Source of the DNA: Streptomyces sp. NBC_01723
GTDB lineage: Bacteria > Actinomycetota > Actinomycetes > Streptomycetales > Streptomycetaceae
Length of the DNA stretch: 64,000 bases
Direction: 5' to 3'
Assembly: GCF_036246005.1 (NCBI RefSeq)
Contig: NZ_CP109171.1
Span: 3,150,001 to 3,214,000 of the forward strand
Below the pieces are notes generated by a model. It saw only the letters and a list, made by a program, of their open reading frames with translations, was not told where the DNA came from and ran no database searches. Positions 19,169 to 27,378 of this stretch are shown one piece after another; within the stretch, counting starts at the first letter, position 1; the number at the start of each line of letters is the position of its first letter. Made by a program: the position numbers and the translations under genes.

Positions 19169-20149
19169 GTGGCAGGACGTTTCGCTCCCCGGCCCCCGCG
19201 TGCCGCTGTGCGTGGCGGGATACCCCGGCAGGGGGTCGCGCCGGGCCGGGTACGGGTGTGGGTGCCGGAGGGGCCGCTGGAGCTGGGGCTGGTGCTCGGG
19301 CCGCTGCGGCGCGGGCCGGGCGATCCGACGTTCCGGACGACACCGGACGGGGCCGTGTGGCGAACCAGCCGCACACCCGCCGGGCCGGGCACGCTGCGGG
19401 TCACCGCGCGCGGTGACGAGGTGCGGGGCGAGAGCTGGGGGCCCGGGGCCGAGTGGCTGCTGGATCAGCTGCCGCGGATGCTGGGCGCCGAGGACGACCC
19501 GTCCGCGTTCGTGCCGAGGCACCGGCTGCTGGCGCTGACGCGGCATCGGCGGCCGGGGCTGCGGCTGACGCGGACCGGGCTGGTGCTGGAGTCGTTGATC
19601 CCCTCGGTCCTGGAGCAGAAGGTCACGACGCTGGAGGCGTACCAGGCGTGGCGGCTGCTGGTACGGAAGTTCGGGGAGCCGGCGCCGGGGCCCGCGCCCG
19701 GGCGGATGTGTGTCATGCCGTCGGCGCGGACCTGGGCGCTGATCCCGTCCTGGGAGTGGCACCTGGCCGGGGTGGACAACAAGCGGGCCTCGACGATCCT
19801 GCGGGCCGTGCGGGTCGCCGCGCGGCTGGAGGAGGCGGCCGGGATGGAGCCGGCGGCGGCGCAGGCGCGGCTGGAGGTCGTACCGGGGATCGGGCCGTGG
19901 ACGTCGGCGGAGACCGTGCAGCGCAGTCATGGGGCGCCGGACGCGGTGACGGTGGGCGATCTGCATCTGCCGGGGATCGTGGGGTTCGCGCTGGGCGGGG
20001 ACCGGTACGCGGACGACGCGGAGATGCTGCGGCTGCTGGAGCCGTATGCCGGGCAGCGGCATCGGGCGGCCCGGCTGGTGCTGCTGAGTGGGCGGGTGCC
20101 GGGGCGGCGGGCGCCGCGGATGGCTCCGCGGGGTATCGAGCGGATCTGA
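19169..20149 (+). CDS. HhH-GPD DNA glycosylase (3-methyladenine type II family)
   Basis: 326 residues. Base-excision repair enzyme likely to remove alkylated purines. The core spans about residues 125-300: LIPSVLEQKVTTLEAYQAWR, then the helix-hairpin-helix VVPGIGPWTSAETVQ and the Asp-containing GDLHLPGIVGFALGG where the catalytic aspartate of the superfamily sits. The first 110 residues are a poorly conserved domain. The start is GTG at 19169 (MAGRFAPRPPRAAVRG). It follows fbiB by 54 bp on the same strand, possibly a read-through operon. Confidence 0.87.
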   Translation: MAGRFAPRPPRAAVRGGIPRQGVAPGRVRVWVPEGPLELGLVLGPLRRGPGDPTFRTTPDGAVWRTSRTPAGPGTLRVTARGDEVRGESWGPGAEWLLDQLPRMLGAEDDPSAFVPRHRLLALTRHRRPGLRLTRTGLVLESLIPSVLEQKVTTLEAYQAWRLLVRKFGEPAPGPAPGRMCVMPSARTWALIPSWEWHLAGVDNKRASTILRAVRVAARLEEAAGMEPAAAQARLEVVPGIGPWTSAETVQRSHGAPDAVTVGDLHLPGIVGFALGGDRYADDAEMLRLLEPYAGQRHRAARLVLLSGRVPGRRAPRMAPRGIERI

Positions 20150-20164
20150 CGAGGGCGGGTTCAT

Positions 20165-20272
20165 GGGCGCCCGGCGTGGGTGCGGGCCGGGGGGTGGGTG
20201 CCGCGGACCGGCGATGGCCGGGTGCCGCTGCGCCCACCCGTGCCGCCCCAGCGGCACGACTGCCCGCAGCTG
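20165..20272. repeat. Interspersed intergenic repeat, copy 1
   Basis: About 108 bp, shared with 23841-23947. Its core folds as GTGCCGCT (20222-20229) against AGCGGCAC (20250-20257) with a C-rich loop, followed by GACTGCCCGCAGCTG. It lies between the glycosylase 3' end and the convergent nucleotidyltransferase 3' end. I recall this core being widely dispersed in Streptomyces genomes. Confidence 0.8.
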
Positions 20273-20314
20273 AGGGGGGAAGCAGCCAGATGCCGCCGCG
20301 GACATCACCCAGGG

Positions 20315-21397
20315 CTACGCGTCCGAGGAGAAGCGTAGAGATGCCGGTGGGATCTGGGCGTCGCACCAGATGCGGGCTCCGGAGCGGAGTTCGTTGTCGG
20401 CGCCGATGATCGCGCCGTCGCCGATGACCGTGTCGCTGAGGACCGAGCGGGTGCCGACGCGGGCTCGGGTGCCGATGAGGGAGTCGGTGATGACGGCGCC
20501 GGGCTCGATGACGGCGCCGGGCAGGATGGTGCTGCCGAAGACGCGCGCGCCCTCCGCCACGAAGGCGCCCTCGCCGATCACCGTCCCGCCGGCCAGCTTC
20601 GCGTCGGGCGCGACCTGGGCCGTGGGCAGGACCAGGCGGTCGCCGCAGCGCCCCGGTATCGCCGGGGACGGGGCGCGGCCGAGGACCAGGTCGGCCGAGC
20701 CGCGCACGAAGGCCGCCGGGGTGCCGAGGTCCAGCCAGTACGTGGAGTCGACCATGCCCTGGAGGTGCGCCCCGGTGGCCAGGAGTTCCGGGAAGGTCTC
20801 GCGTTCGACCGAGACGGGCCGCCCCGCCGGGATCGTGTCGATGACCGAGCGGCGGAAGACGTACGCCCCCGCGTTGATCTGGTCGGTGACGATCTCCTCC
20901 GGGGTCTGGGGCTTCTCCAGGAAGGCGAGCACCCGGCCCGTGTCGTCGGTGGGGACCAGCCCGTACGCCCTCGGGTCGGTGACCTTCGTCAGGTGCAGGG
21001 AGACGTCCGCGCCCGTCGTCTCGTGGGTGCGGACCAGCGCGCCGATGTCCAGACCCGTCAGGATGTCGCCGTTGAAGATCAGGACCGGCTCGTCCGGCCC
21101 CGAGTGCAGCCGGGACGCCACGTTGCGGATCGCGCCGCCGGTGCCGAGCGGCTCCTCCTCGGTGACGTACTCGAGGTGCAGCCCCAGCGCCGAGCCGTCG
21201 CCGAAGTACGGTTCGAAGACCTCGGCCAGGTAGCTCGTCGCGAGCACGATGTGGTCGACGCCCGCCGCCTTCGCCCGCGCCAGCTGGTGCGTGAGGAACG
21301 GCACCCCGGCCGCCCGGACCATGGGCTTCGGGGTGTTCACCGTGAGCGGACGCAGCCGCGTGCCCTTGCCGCCGACCAGGAGGATCGCTTCTGTCAC
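20315..21397 (-). CDS. Mannose-1-phosphate guanylyltransferase-like nucleotidyltransferase
   Basis: 360 residues. Residues 1 to about 235 are the nucleotidyltransferase domain: AILLVGGKGTRLRPLTVNTPKP carries the catalytic GGxGTRLRP-K signature (the full stretch begins at residue 4), with FNGDILTG (metal site) and YWLDLGTP. Residues about 250-350 form a left-handed beta-helix from hexapeptide repeats. Probably makes GDP-mannose from mannose-1-phosphate, though glucose-1-phosphate enzymes are similar. GTG start at 21397. With manA and manB it completes the route to GDP-mannose in this window. Upstream, divergent transcription is absent: the amidase gene follows on the same strand. Confidence 0.87.
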   Translation of the reverse strand: MTEAILLVGGKGTRLRPLTVNTPKPMVRAAGVPFLTHQLARAKAAGVDHIVLATSYLAEVFEPYFGDGSALGLHLEYVTEEEPLGTGGAIRNVASRLHSGPDEPVLIFNGDILTGLDIGALVRTHETTGADVSLHLTKVTDPRAYGLVPTDDTGRVLAFLEKPQTPEEIVTDQINAGAYVFRRSVIDTIPAGRPVSVERETFPELLATGAHLQGMVDSTYWLDLGTPAAFVRGSADLVLGRAPSPAIPGRCGDRLVLPTAQVAPDAKLAGGTVIGEGAFVAEGARVFGSTILPGAVIEPGAVITDSLIGTRARVGTRSVLSDTVIGDGAIIGADNELRSGARIWCDAQIPPASLRFSSDA

Positions 21398-21500
21398 CGT
21401 CGTCTCTGCTTCCTGCCGGGACCGGCCGAACTGTGTTTCGGCCGGCCAGTGTATGCAGACCGTTCCTCGGCGCCCTCGACGGCCGTGCGGTGTTCCGCCC

Positions 21501-22877
21501 TCAGCGGCCCTGGTACCGCGCCGCCTTCGAGCGGCTCGTGTCGAGCTTGCCGTAGAGCAGCCTGCCGGGGCAGTTCGTCGCGAAGCCGTCGCGGTGACCT
21601 GAGATGACGTTCAGTCGTACGTTCTTACCTTTTCGGTAGAGATTGCCACCACCGGACTTCAGGTATGTCTTCCCGTCCGGATTCATGCCGTAGATGCCGA
21701 GCTTCCACGCGGTGAGCCGCGCGATCGCCTTCACGGCGGCCGCGGACGGCTTCCTGTCGCTGTACGTGCCGAGAACGGCGATGCCCATGCTGTTGGAGTT
21801 GAACCCCAGGGTGTGGGCGCCGAGCACCGCCTTGGACACTCCCCCGGCGCGGCCCTCGTAGATGTTTCCGCACTTGTCGACGAGGAAGTTGTAGCCGAGG
21901 TCACGCCAGCCCGTGCTGTGGACGTGGTAGCGGTAGATACTGCGAATGACCGACGGCGCCTGTGCGCAGCGGTAGTTGTTGCCGGTGGCCGAGTGGTGCA
22001 CGAAGGCCGCCTTGACCTTCTTCGTGTACACGAATCCCTTCTCCCTCAGCCCCTCGTCCGCGCCCCAGCCGTGGCGCGTGGTGATGCTCGGGCGGGCGCC
22101 GACGTACGGCTTGGCCTGCTGCCCGGTGCCGAGTTCGGCCTCGGTCCTGGCCTGGCTGAGGGCCGGGATCTCGGTGGCGCCGAGCGGGGCGAGGCCGGCG
22201 TTGACGGCGGAGGCGGCGAGCGCTTCGGCGGACGCGTCGGACGCCGCCGTGGTGCGGGGCTCGCCCTCCGGTCCGTCCTCCGGTCCGGGTGCCGCCGGGG
22301 GCGGGGCGCCCTTGCCGGGGTCGACGAGTTCGAGACGCATGCCGGTGGGGAGCGTCGACGCGGTGGCCGCCGGGACGGCTCGGGCGGCGGCCTCGGGCGC
22401 GGTGTCCGCCCGCACCCGCACCTCCACCCCGTCGGACTCGCCCACCCACAGGGGCGCGGTGGCGCCGCGGACCCGGTCGGCAGTGCTCTCGGTGGTGCCG
22501 GGGTCGGCGGCGTGGTCGGCGTTGTGGGTCTCCAACTCCTGCCAGCCGGACCAGGCGCCGGTGGCGGCCGCGCGCGTACGGACCTCGACGCGGCCGTGCA
22601 GTTCGGTGCCCGGGTCGTCCCAGACGACGCCGACGAGCGAGAAGTGCCGTACGTCCCGGCGGGGCAGGCCCTGTGCGGCGACGCCGGGGGCGCGGTCGCG
22701 GGCGAGGGGGGTGAGGGGCAGCGACTGGGTGCCGCCGGGGGCGTATGCCTCGGCCTGCGCCGCTCTCGGGGTCGTGGGCGGGGGCGCGGAGGTGGCCGCC
22801 GCCGCGGGTGGGGCGAGCGGGACGGCCAGGGCCGCCGCGGTCGTGACACCGATCGAGGAAGCAAGGAATCCACGCAT
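21501..22877 (-). CDS. Secreted N-acetylmuramoyl-L-alanine amidase with PGRP domain
   Basis: 458 residues. Zinc amidase cleaving the lactyl-peptide bond of peptidoglycan, secreted by a signal peptide (hydrophobic ASSIGVTTAAALAVPLA after MRGFL). A beta-rich domain occupies about residues 70-190. The PGRP/amidase-2 domain is C-terminal (about 280-458) with AFVHHSATG, LGAHTLGFNS and ISGHRDGFATNCPG, keeping the zinc His, His and Cys. ATG 22877 is chosen; ATGs at 22895 and 22901 are possible, but a 26-bp inverted repeat overlaps them and no start has a good ribosome site. A leaderless or short-leader mRNA is possible. Confidence 0.87.
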   Translation of the reverse strand: MRGFLASSIGVTTAAALAVPLAPPAAAATSAPPPTTPRAAQAEAYAPGGTQSLPLTPLARDRAPGVAAQGLPRRDVRHFSLVGVVWDDPGTELHGRVEVRTRAAATGAWSGWQELETHNADHAADPGTTESTADRVRGATAPLWVGESDGVEVRVRADTAPEAAARAVPAATASTLPTGMRLELVDPGKGAPPPAAPGPEDGPEGEPRTTAASDASAEALAASAVNAGLAPLGATEIPALSQARTEAELGTGQQAKPYVGARPSITTRHGWGADEGLREKGFVYTKKVKAAFVHHSATGNNYRCAQAPSVIRSIYRYHVHSTGWRDLGYNFLVDKCGNIYEGRAGGVSKAVLGAHTLGFNSNSMGIAVLGTYSDRKPSAAAVKAIARLTAWKLGIYGMNPDGKTYLKSGGGNLYRKGKNVRLNVISGHRDGFATNCPGRLLYGKLDTSRSKAARYQGR

Positions 22878-22888
22878 GCCCCTGATAC

Positions 22889-22914
22889 TGGACATAGTCA
22901 TACAAATATGTCCA
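22889..22914. promoter_or_regulatory. Inverted repeat at the amidase start region
   Basis: TGGACATA and TATGTCCA form a perfect 8-bp inverted repeat with a 10-bp spacer, in an AT-rich patch just upstream of the amidase ATG. Candidate operator; regulator unknown. Confidence 0.4.
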
Positions 22915-23016
22915 TTTGAGATCTGACGGCCCGTAGGGTGCCTTCGTCCGAACCGGTGGTGGTGCGGTACGCCGTCCGCTCGGTGCGGGTGTTGGGGGCC
23001 GCGTACGCTTGCGCGG

Positions 23017-23781
23017 GTGAACGCGACCGATCGCACCCCTGCCGACCTGCTGAGTTCCGCGCTCGCCGCGGACCCGGGACGCCCCCTGGTGACCTTCTAC
23101 GACGACGCCACCGGCGAACGCGTCGAACTGTCCGTCGCCACCTTCGCCAATTGGGTGGCCAAGACCGCGAACCTGCTCCAGGACGAACTCTCCGTCGAAC
23201 CCGGCGACCGGGTCGCCCTGCTGCTGCCCGCGCACTGGCAGACGGCGGTGTGGCTGCTGGCGTGCGCGTCGGTGGGTGTCGTCGCCGACGTGGCGGGTGA
23301 CCCGGCGTCGGCCGACGTGGTCGTCAGCGGGCCGGAGCCCGAGTCGCTGGACGCCGCGCGGGCGTGCTCGGGCGCGCGGATCGCGCTGGCGCTGCGGCCG
23401 CTCGGGGGGCGGTTCGCGCCGCGCGCGCCGGAGGGCTTCGCCGACTACGCGGTGGAGGTGCCGGGGCAGGGGGACCGGTTCGTGCCGTACGCGCCGGTGG
23501 ATCCGGAGGCGCCCGCGCTGATCGTGGCCGGGCGGGAGTTCAGCGGGGCCGAGGTCGTGGAGCGGGCGCGGGCGGAGGCGTCCGGGCTGGGGCTCACCGG
23601 ACCGGGGGCGCGGATTCTGTCGGGGCTGCCGTACGACACGTGGGAGGGGTTGAGCGCGGGGTTGTACGGGCCTTTGGCGAGTGGGGGGTCGGTGGTGTTG
23701 TGTCGGCATCTGGAGCGGGCGGGGGACGGGGTGCTGGATCAGCGGATCGAGGCGGAGAGGGTTTCGGCGACGGCTCGGTGA
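23017..23781 (+). CDS. TIGR03089 family protein (truncated adenylate-forming fold)
   Basis: 254 residues. TFYDDATGERVELSVATFAN and GDRVALLLPAHWQTAVWLLA resemble the N-terminal part of AMP-binding acyl-CoA/amino acid ligases, but the ATP-binding P-loop, the adenylate motifs and the C-terminal lid domain are absent. This short form is conserved in actinobacteria as TIGR03089, so it is not a recent pseudogene. Function unknown; activity as a ligase is very unlikely. GTG start at 23017 (MNATDRTPADLL). Divergent from the amidase. The 3' third has many poly-G runs. Confidence 0.8.
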   Translation: MNATDRTPADLLSSALAADPGRPLVTFYDDATGERVELSVATFANWVAKTANLLQDELSVEPGDRVALLLPAHWQTAVWLLACASVGVVADVAGDPASADVVVSGPEPESLDAARACSGARIALALRPLGGRFAPRAPEGFADYAVEVPGQGDRFVPYAPVDPEAPALIVAGREFSGAEVVERARAEASGLGLTGPGARILSGLPYDTWEGLSAGLYGPLASGGSVVLCRHLERAGDGVLDQRIEAERVSATAR

Positions 23782-23840
23782 CGTGAGGTGTTTACGGGGC
23801 CCGGTGTCGGCGGGCTCTTGGCACTGACCCGGCGTTGACC

Positions 23841-23947
23841 GGGCGCCCGGTGTCGGAGCTGGGCGGGGGTGGGTGACGCGGGCCGGCGCCGGCCGGGTGC
23901 CGCTGCGCCCACCCGTCCCGCCCCAGCGGCACGACTGCCCGCAGCTG
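23841..23947. repeat. Interspersed intergenic repeat, copy 2
   Basis: Counterpart of 20165-20272, with the same stem GTGCCGCT (23897-23904) / AGCGGCAC (23925-23932). It is followed by a second partial GACTGCCCGCAGCT at about 23957-23971. It fills the 289-bp gap between TIGR03089 and the first LCP gene. Confidence 0.8.
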
Positions 23948-24070
23948 GGGCGGGAGCGACTGCCCGCAGCTATGCGGGTGGGCTGACCCGTTCGGCTCAC
24001 CAGCGGTCCGCGTCCCCGCGGCGCGCGCTGCATGGTCGTAGGAGCGCATGGGTGCGGGACGGAGGGAGAC

Positions 24071-25213
24071 GTGAGCGATGACGCCGGCAAGGGGGCGGGG
24101 GCGTCCGCGTCCGGGGACGGGCTGAGGCGGCGGCGTCGGAGGCGGCGGCTGGCCCGGGCGGGGATCGCGGTCGGCGTGCTTGCCGTCGGTGCCGTGGGCG
24201 TCGGGTGGGCGGTGTACGCGAAGCTGAACGGGAACATCACGTCGGACGAGGCGGCGGCCGCCGAACTCGCCCGGTACGAGAAGGAGCGCCCCACCGCCCT
24301 GGTGCGCGGCGCGCAGAACGTGCTGCTGATCGGGTCGGACTCGCGCTCCGGCGACGGCAACGCGCGCTACGGCCGGGACTCCGGGACCGAGCGGTCGGAC
24401 ACCACGATCCTGCTGCACCTGGCGGCGGGCCGGGACAGCGCCACCGCCGTCTCCCTCCCCCGCGACCTGATGGTGAACGTGCCCGGCTGCCACGGCCCGG
24501 ACGGGGCACGCACCGCGCCGGTGTTCACACAGTTCAACTACGCCTTCGCGGCCGGCGGTTCGGCGTGTTCGATCCGGACCGTGGAGAAGCTGACCGGCAT
24601 CCGGATCGATCACCACGTGGTCGTCGACTTCCAGGGTTTCAAGAAGATGGTCGACGCCCTCGACGGCGTCGAGGTGTGCCTGCGCAAGCCGGTCGACGAC
24701 GAGGACGCCAAGCTGAGACTGCCCGCGGGCCGGGTGACGCTCGACGGTGAGGAGGCCCTCGGATACGTCCGCGCCCGCAAGTCGCTCGGGGACGGCAGCG
24801 ACACCGACCGGATGGACCGGCAGCAGCGCTTTCTCGGGGCGCTCGTGAACAAGGTGCAGAGCAATGGCGTACTGCTGAATCCGGTGAAGCTGTACCCGGT
24901 TCTCGACGCGGCCACGTCGTCACTGACCACGGACCCGAATCTGGCGAGTCTGCGCGGCCTGTACGACCTCGTGCGCGGACTGCGCGACATTCCCACCGAG
25001 CGCGTGCAGTTCCTGACCGTCCCCCGGGAGTCCTACACGGGCGACGCCAATCGGGACCAGCTCGTGCAGCCCGACGCCGAGCAGCTCTTCACCCGGCTGC
25101 GGACGGACGACCCGGTGACGATCGCGGCGCCGGCCCCCGGCGAGCCCGGTGACGCCGATTCTCCGGCGCCGACGTTCAGCGGGAACACCGCCGACGAAGA
25201 CGTCTGCGAGTAA
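24071..25213 (+). CDS. LCP family wall-polymer ligase 1 (no LytR_C domain)
   Basis: 380 residues. LytR-CpsA-Psr proteins transfer polyprenyl-linked glycopolymers onto peptidoglycan outside the membrane. A basic cytoplasmic N-terminus (RRRRRRR region) precedes one membrane helix at about residues 32-50. The LCP domain shows NVLLIGSDSRSG, RSDTTILLHL, AVSLPRDLMVNVPG and LDGEEALGYVRARKSLGDG, so the conserved Asp/Arg residues are present. GTG 24071 is preferred over the upstream ATG 24032 because GGAGGGAG stands just before it. First of six plus-strand LCP genes; 289 bp separate it from TIGR03089. Confidence 0.93.
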   Translation: MSDDAGKGAGASASGDGLRRRRRRRRLARAGIAVGVLAVGAVGVGWAVYAKLNGNITSDEAAAAELARYEKERPTALVRGAQNVLLIGSDSRSGDGNARYGRDSGTERSDTTILLHLAAGRDSATAVSLPRDLMVNVPGCHGPDGARTAPVFTQFNYAFAAGGSACSIRTVEKLTGIRIDHHVVVDFQGFKKMVDALDGVEVCLRKPVDDEDAKLRLPAGRVTLDGEEALGYVRARKSLGDGSDTDRMDRQQRFLGALVNKVQSNGVLLNPVKLYPVLDAATSSLTTDPNLASLRGLYDLVRGLRDIPTERVQFLTVPRESYTGDANRDQLVQPDAEQLFTRLRTDDPVTIAAPAPGEPGDADSPAPTFSGNTADEDVCE

Positions 25214-25263
25214 AGCGCGTTCAAAGTCGCGGCAAGACGGGTGCAAGGCACGCATGAAAGTAC

Positions 25264-25275
25264 GGACAATTGTCC
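25264..25275. promoter_or_regulatory. 12-bp palindrome GGACAATTGTCC upstream of LCP gene 2
   Basis: Perfect palindrome in an AT-richer patch about 200 bp upstream of LCP gene 2. Not found in the duplicated leader of LCP gene 4. Candidate operator. Confidence 0.3.
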
Positions 25276-25288
25276 AAGAAATGCGCTG

Positions 25289-25363
25289 GATTGCCCAGTT
25301 GTAAGTTTCGTGGCATGCGTCACTGCCATCGCCCCGAGCCGAACCGGGCGGTTAGTGTGAGCG
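25289..25363 (+). promoter_or_regulatory. Leader/promoter region of LCP gene 2, duplicated at 29091-29164
   Basis: GATTGCCCAGTTGTA (25289) and TAGTGTGAGCG (25353) recur as GATTGCCCTGTTGTA (29091) and TAGTGTGAGCG (29154) with nearly the same spacing (64 and 63 bp). Shared position before paralogous genes points to a common promoter. Confidence 0.5.
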
Positions 25364-25474
25364 ATCCGGTGTGCCCGGCCCCGAGGCTCAGCCCGAGGCC
25401 GCGCACCGAGTGAGCGAGACCGGGCGCCCGGAGGGGAGGGCGCCGCGTGGCCCTGACGGAGGATTCGGACAACC

Positions 25475-27181
25475 GTGGACGCGCAAGGCCGTGGACGGGC
25501 GGGCGACATCGACCCCGCAGACCAGTGGGTACTCAATCCGGACACCGGCGAATACGAACTGCGACTGCCCCCTTCCGCAGCGCAGTCACCGGTACCGGGC
25601 CCCCGGGGCGCCGCGCCCGCCCCGGCACCGGACCGTCAGGTCCCCCCGCAGCGCAGACGTCGTTCGGCTCCTGAGGAACCGCCGCCGGGGCGGGCCGGGC
25701 GCCGGCGGCCGGCGAAGAAGAAGTCGAGGGGCAAGCGCGTCCTGCTGTGGACGGGCGGCACCATGGCGTTCGTCGTCCTCGCCGGCGGCACCGCCGGGTA
25801 CCTCTACCTCCAGCACCTGAACGGCAACATCCAGTCCGTCTCCGACGACGGCGCGAGCACCGGTGGCTTCCAGAAGGACAAGGCCATCAACATCCTGCTG
25901 ATCGGCACCGACAAGCGCACCGGCAGCGGCAACGAGGGCTACGGCGACACCGGGAGCGCCGGCCACGCCGACACCACGATCCTGCTGCACGTGTCCAAGG
26001 ACCGCTCCAACGCCACCGCGCTCAGCATCCCCCGCGACCTGATAGTCGACGTCCCCGACTGCCCCACCACGCAGGAGGACGGGACGCAGAAGGTCATCCC
26101 CGGCTCCAGCGGCGTCCGCTTCAACACCAGCCTCGGCCAGGACGGCCGAACCCCGAGCTGCACCATGCGGACCGTCACCGAGCTGACCGGGGTGACGCCG
26201 GACAACTTCATGGTGGCCGACTTCAACGCGGTCAAGACGCTGACCTCGGCCGTCGGCGGCGTCGACGTGTGCCTGGCGAAGGACATCGACGACCCGGACT
26301 CGCACCTGAAGCTTCCGGCCGGCGAGCACACCGTGGAGGGCGAGCAGGCACTGGCCTTCGTCCGCACCCGGCACTCCGTGGGCTTCGGCGGCGACCTGAG
26401 CCGTATCGAGATCCAGCAGCAGTTCCTCAGCGCGCTGATGCGCAAGCTGAAGTCCAACGACACGCTGACCAGCCCGTCGAAGATGCTGAAGCTGGCCGAG
26501 GCGGGGACCGAGGCGCTGACCGTCGACTCCAAGCTGGACAGCATCGGCAAGCTGAAGGACCTCGGCCTGGAGCTGGGCAAGCTCAACACCAAGAACCTGA
26601 CCTTCACCACGGTGCCGGTGATCGACAACCCGGCCGAGAAGGTCAAGGCGACGGTCGTGCTGAAGGAGGGGCCCGCCCAGCAGGTCTTCGACATGATGCA
26701 GAACGACGTCTCCTTCACCGAGGTCAAGAAGAAGGAGTCGGAGAAGGAGAAGAAGGAGGCGGCCGCGGTCGCCGCCCGGCTCAAGGGCGAGCAGTCCGAG
26801 CCCTCCGAGGTCCGCGTCCGCGTCATGAACGGCGGCGCCCCCGCCGGCAGCGCCCAGCAGGAACTCTCCTACCTCCAGACGGACGCCGGCGTCACCAAGT
26901 CCGAGAACGCCGGCAACGCCCCCGCGGAAGTCGCCAAGACCACCCTGGAGTACGCCCCCGACCAGGCCGACCAGGCCCGCGCCCTCGCCGAGATCCTCGG
27001 CCTGTCCGGCGCCGCCATGAAACCCGGCGAGAGCGTCACCAACTCCCAGGGCCTGCCCACCATGACCCTCACCCTCGGCAAGGACTTCAAGGGCGCCGGA
27101 GTCAAACTCGACGCCACCTCCGCGAAGGCCCCGGAGGACCTCCAGAAGTCCACCGCGGACAAGGTCGAGTGCGCGAAGTGA
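25475..27181 (+). CDS. LCP family wall-polymer ligase 2 (A copy, with LytR_C domain)
   Basis: 568 residues. Order: cytoplasmic tail starting MDAQGRGRAGDIDPADQWVL, basic region, one membrane helix at about 90-112, LCP domain with NILLIGTDKRTG, HADTTILLHVS, LSIPRDLIVDVPD and VEGEQALAFVRTRHS, then a Lys/Glu linker (KKKESEKEKKEA) and a LytR_C domain with VRVRVMNGGAPAGS. GTG 25475 follows GGAGGATTCGGACAACC. Its closest relative in the window is the gene at 29276; codons about 423-543 are identical to it at the DNA level. Likely attaches wall glycopolymers. 261 bp of leader precede it. Confidence 0.94.
   Translation: MDAQGRGRAGDIDPADQWVLNPDTGEYELRLPPSAAQSPVPGPRGAAPAPAPDRQVPPQRRRRSAPEEPPPGRAGRRRPAKKKSRGKRVLLWTGGTMAFVVLAGGTAGYLYLQHLNGNIQSVSDDGASTGGFQKDKAINILLIGTDKRTGSGNEGYGDTGSAGHADTTILLHVSKDRSNATALSIPRDLIVDVPDCPTTQEDGTQKVIPGSSGVRFNTSLGQDGRTPSCTMRTVTELTGVTPDNFMVADFNAVKTLTSAVGGVDVCLAKDIDDPDSHLKLPAGEHTVEGEQALAFVRTRHSVGFGGDLSRIEIQQQFLSALMRKLKSNDTLTSPSKMLKLAEAGTEALTVDSKLDSIGKLKDLGLELGKLNTKNLTFTTVPVIDNPAEKVKATVVLKEGPAQQVFDMMQNDVSFTEVKKKESEKEKKEAAAVAARLKGEQSEPSEVRVRVMNGGAPAGSAQQELSYLQTDAGVTKSENAGNAPAEVAKTTLEYAPDQADQARALAEILGLSGAAMKPGESVTNSQGLPTMTLTLGKDFKGAGVKLDATSAKAPEDLQKSTADKVECAK
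26742..27102 (+). repeat. 361-bp perfect direct repeat, copy 1 (inside LCP gene 2)
   Basis: Identical base for base to 30573-30933 (offset 3831). It covers the end of the Lys/Glu linker and most of the LytR_C domain. Flanking sequence on both sides differs between the genes. Confidence 0.95.
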
Positions 27182-27378
27182 CCTGACGGCCTCCAAACCC
27201 GTCTGACAGTACGACAGTCCATCGGTACGCCGGGGGACGGCCGGGACGGCAGCGGCCCCGCGGGGCGCCCGCAATCCGTCGGGGCCGCCGTACAGCCAAC
27301 GAGGGGCTCCGTACGTCCAACTGTGCGAACAGGTCGCGCGCAGGGGCACGTTCGTGGGCCCGAGGGTGGGAGAGGGAC

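Noticed and set aside
23017..23781. Frameshifted remnant of a full acyl-CoA ligase
   Set aside because: The next 289 bp hold a repeat and no ligase motifs in any frame; the short form matches a known family length.
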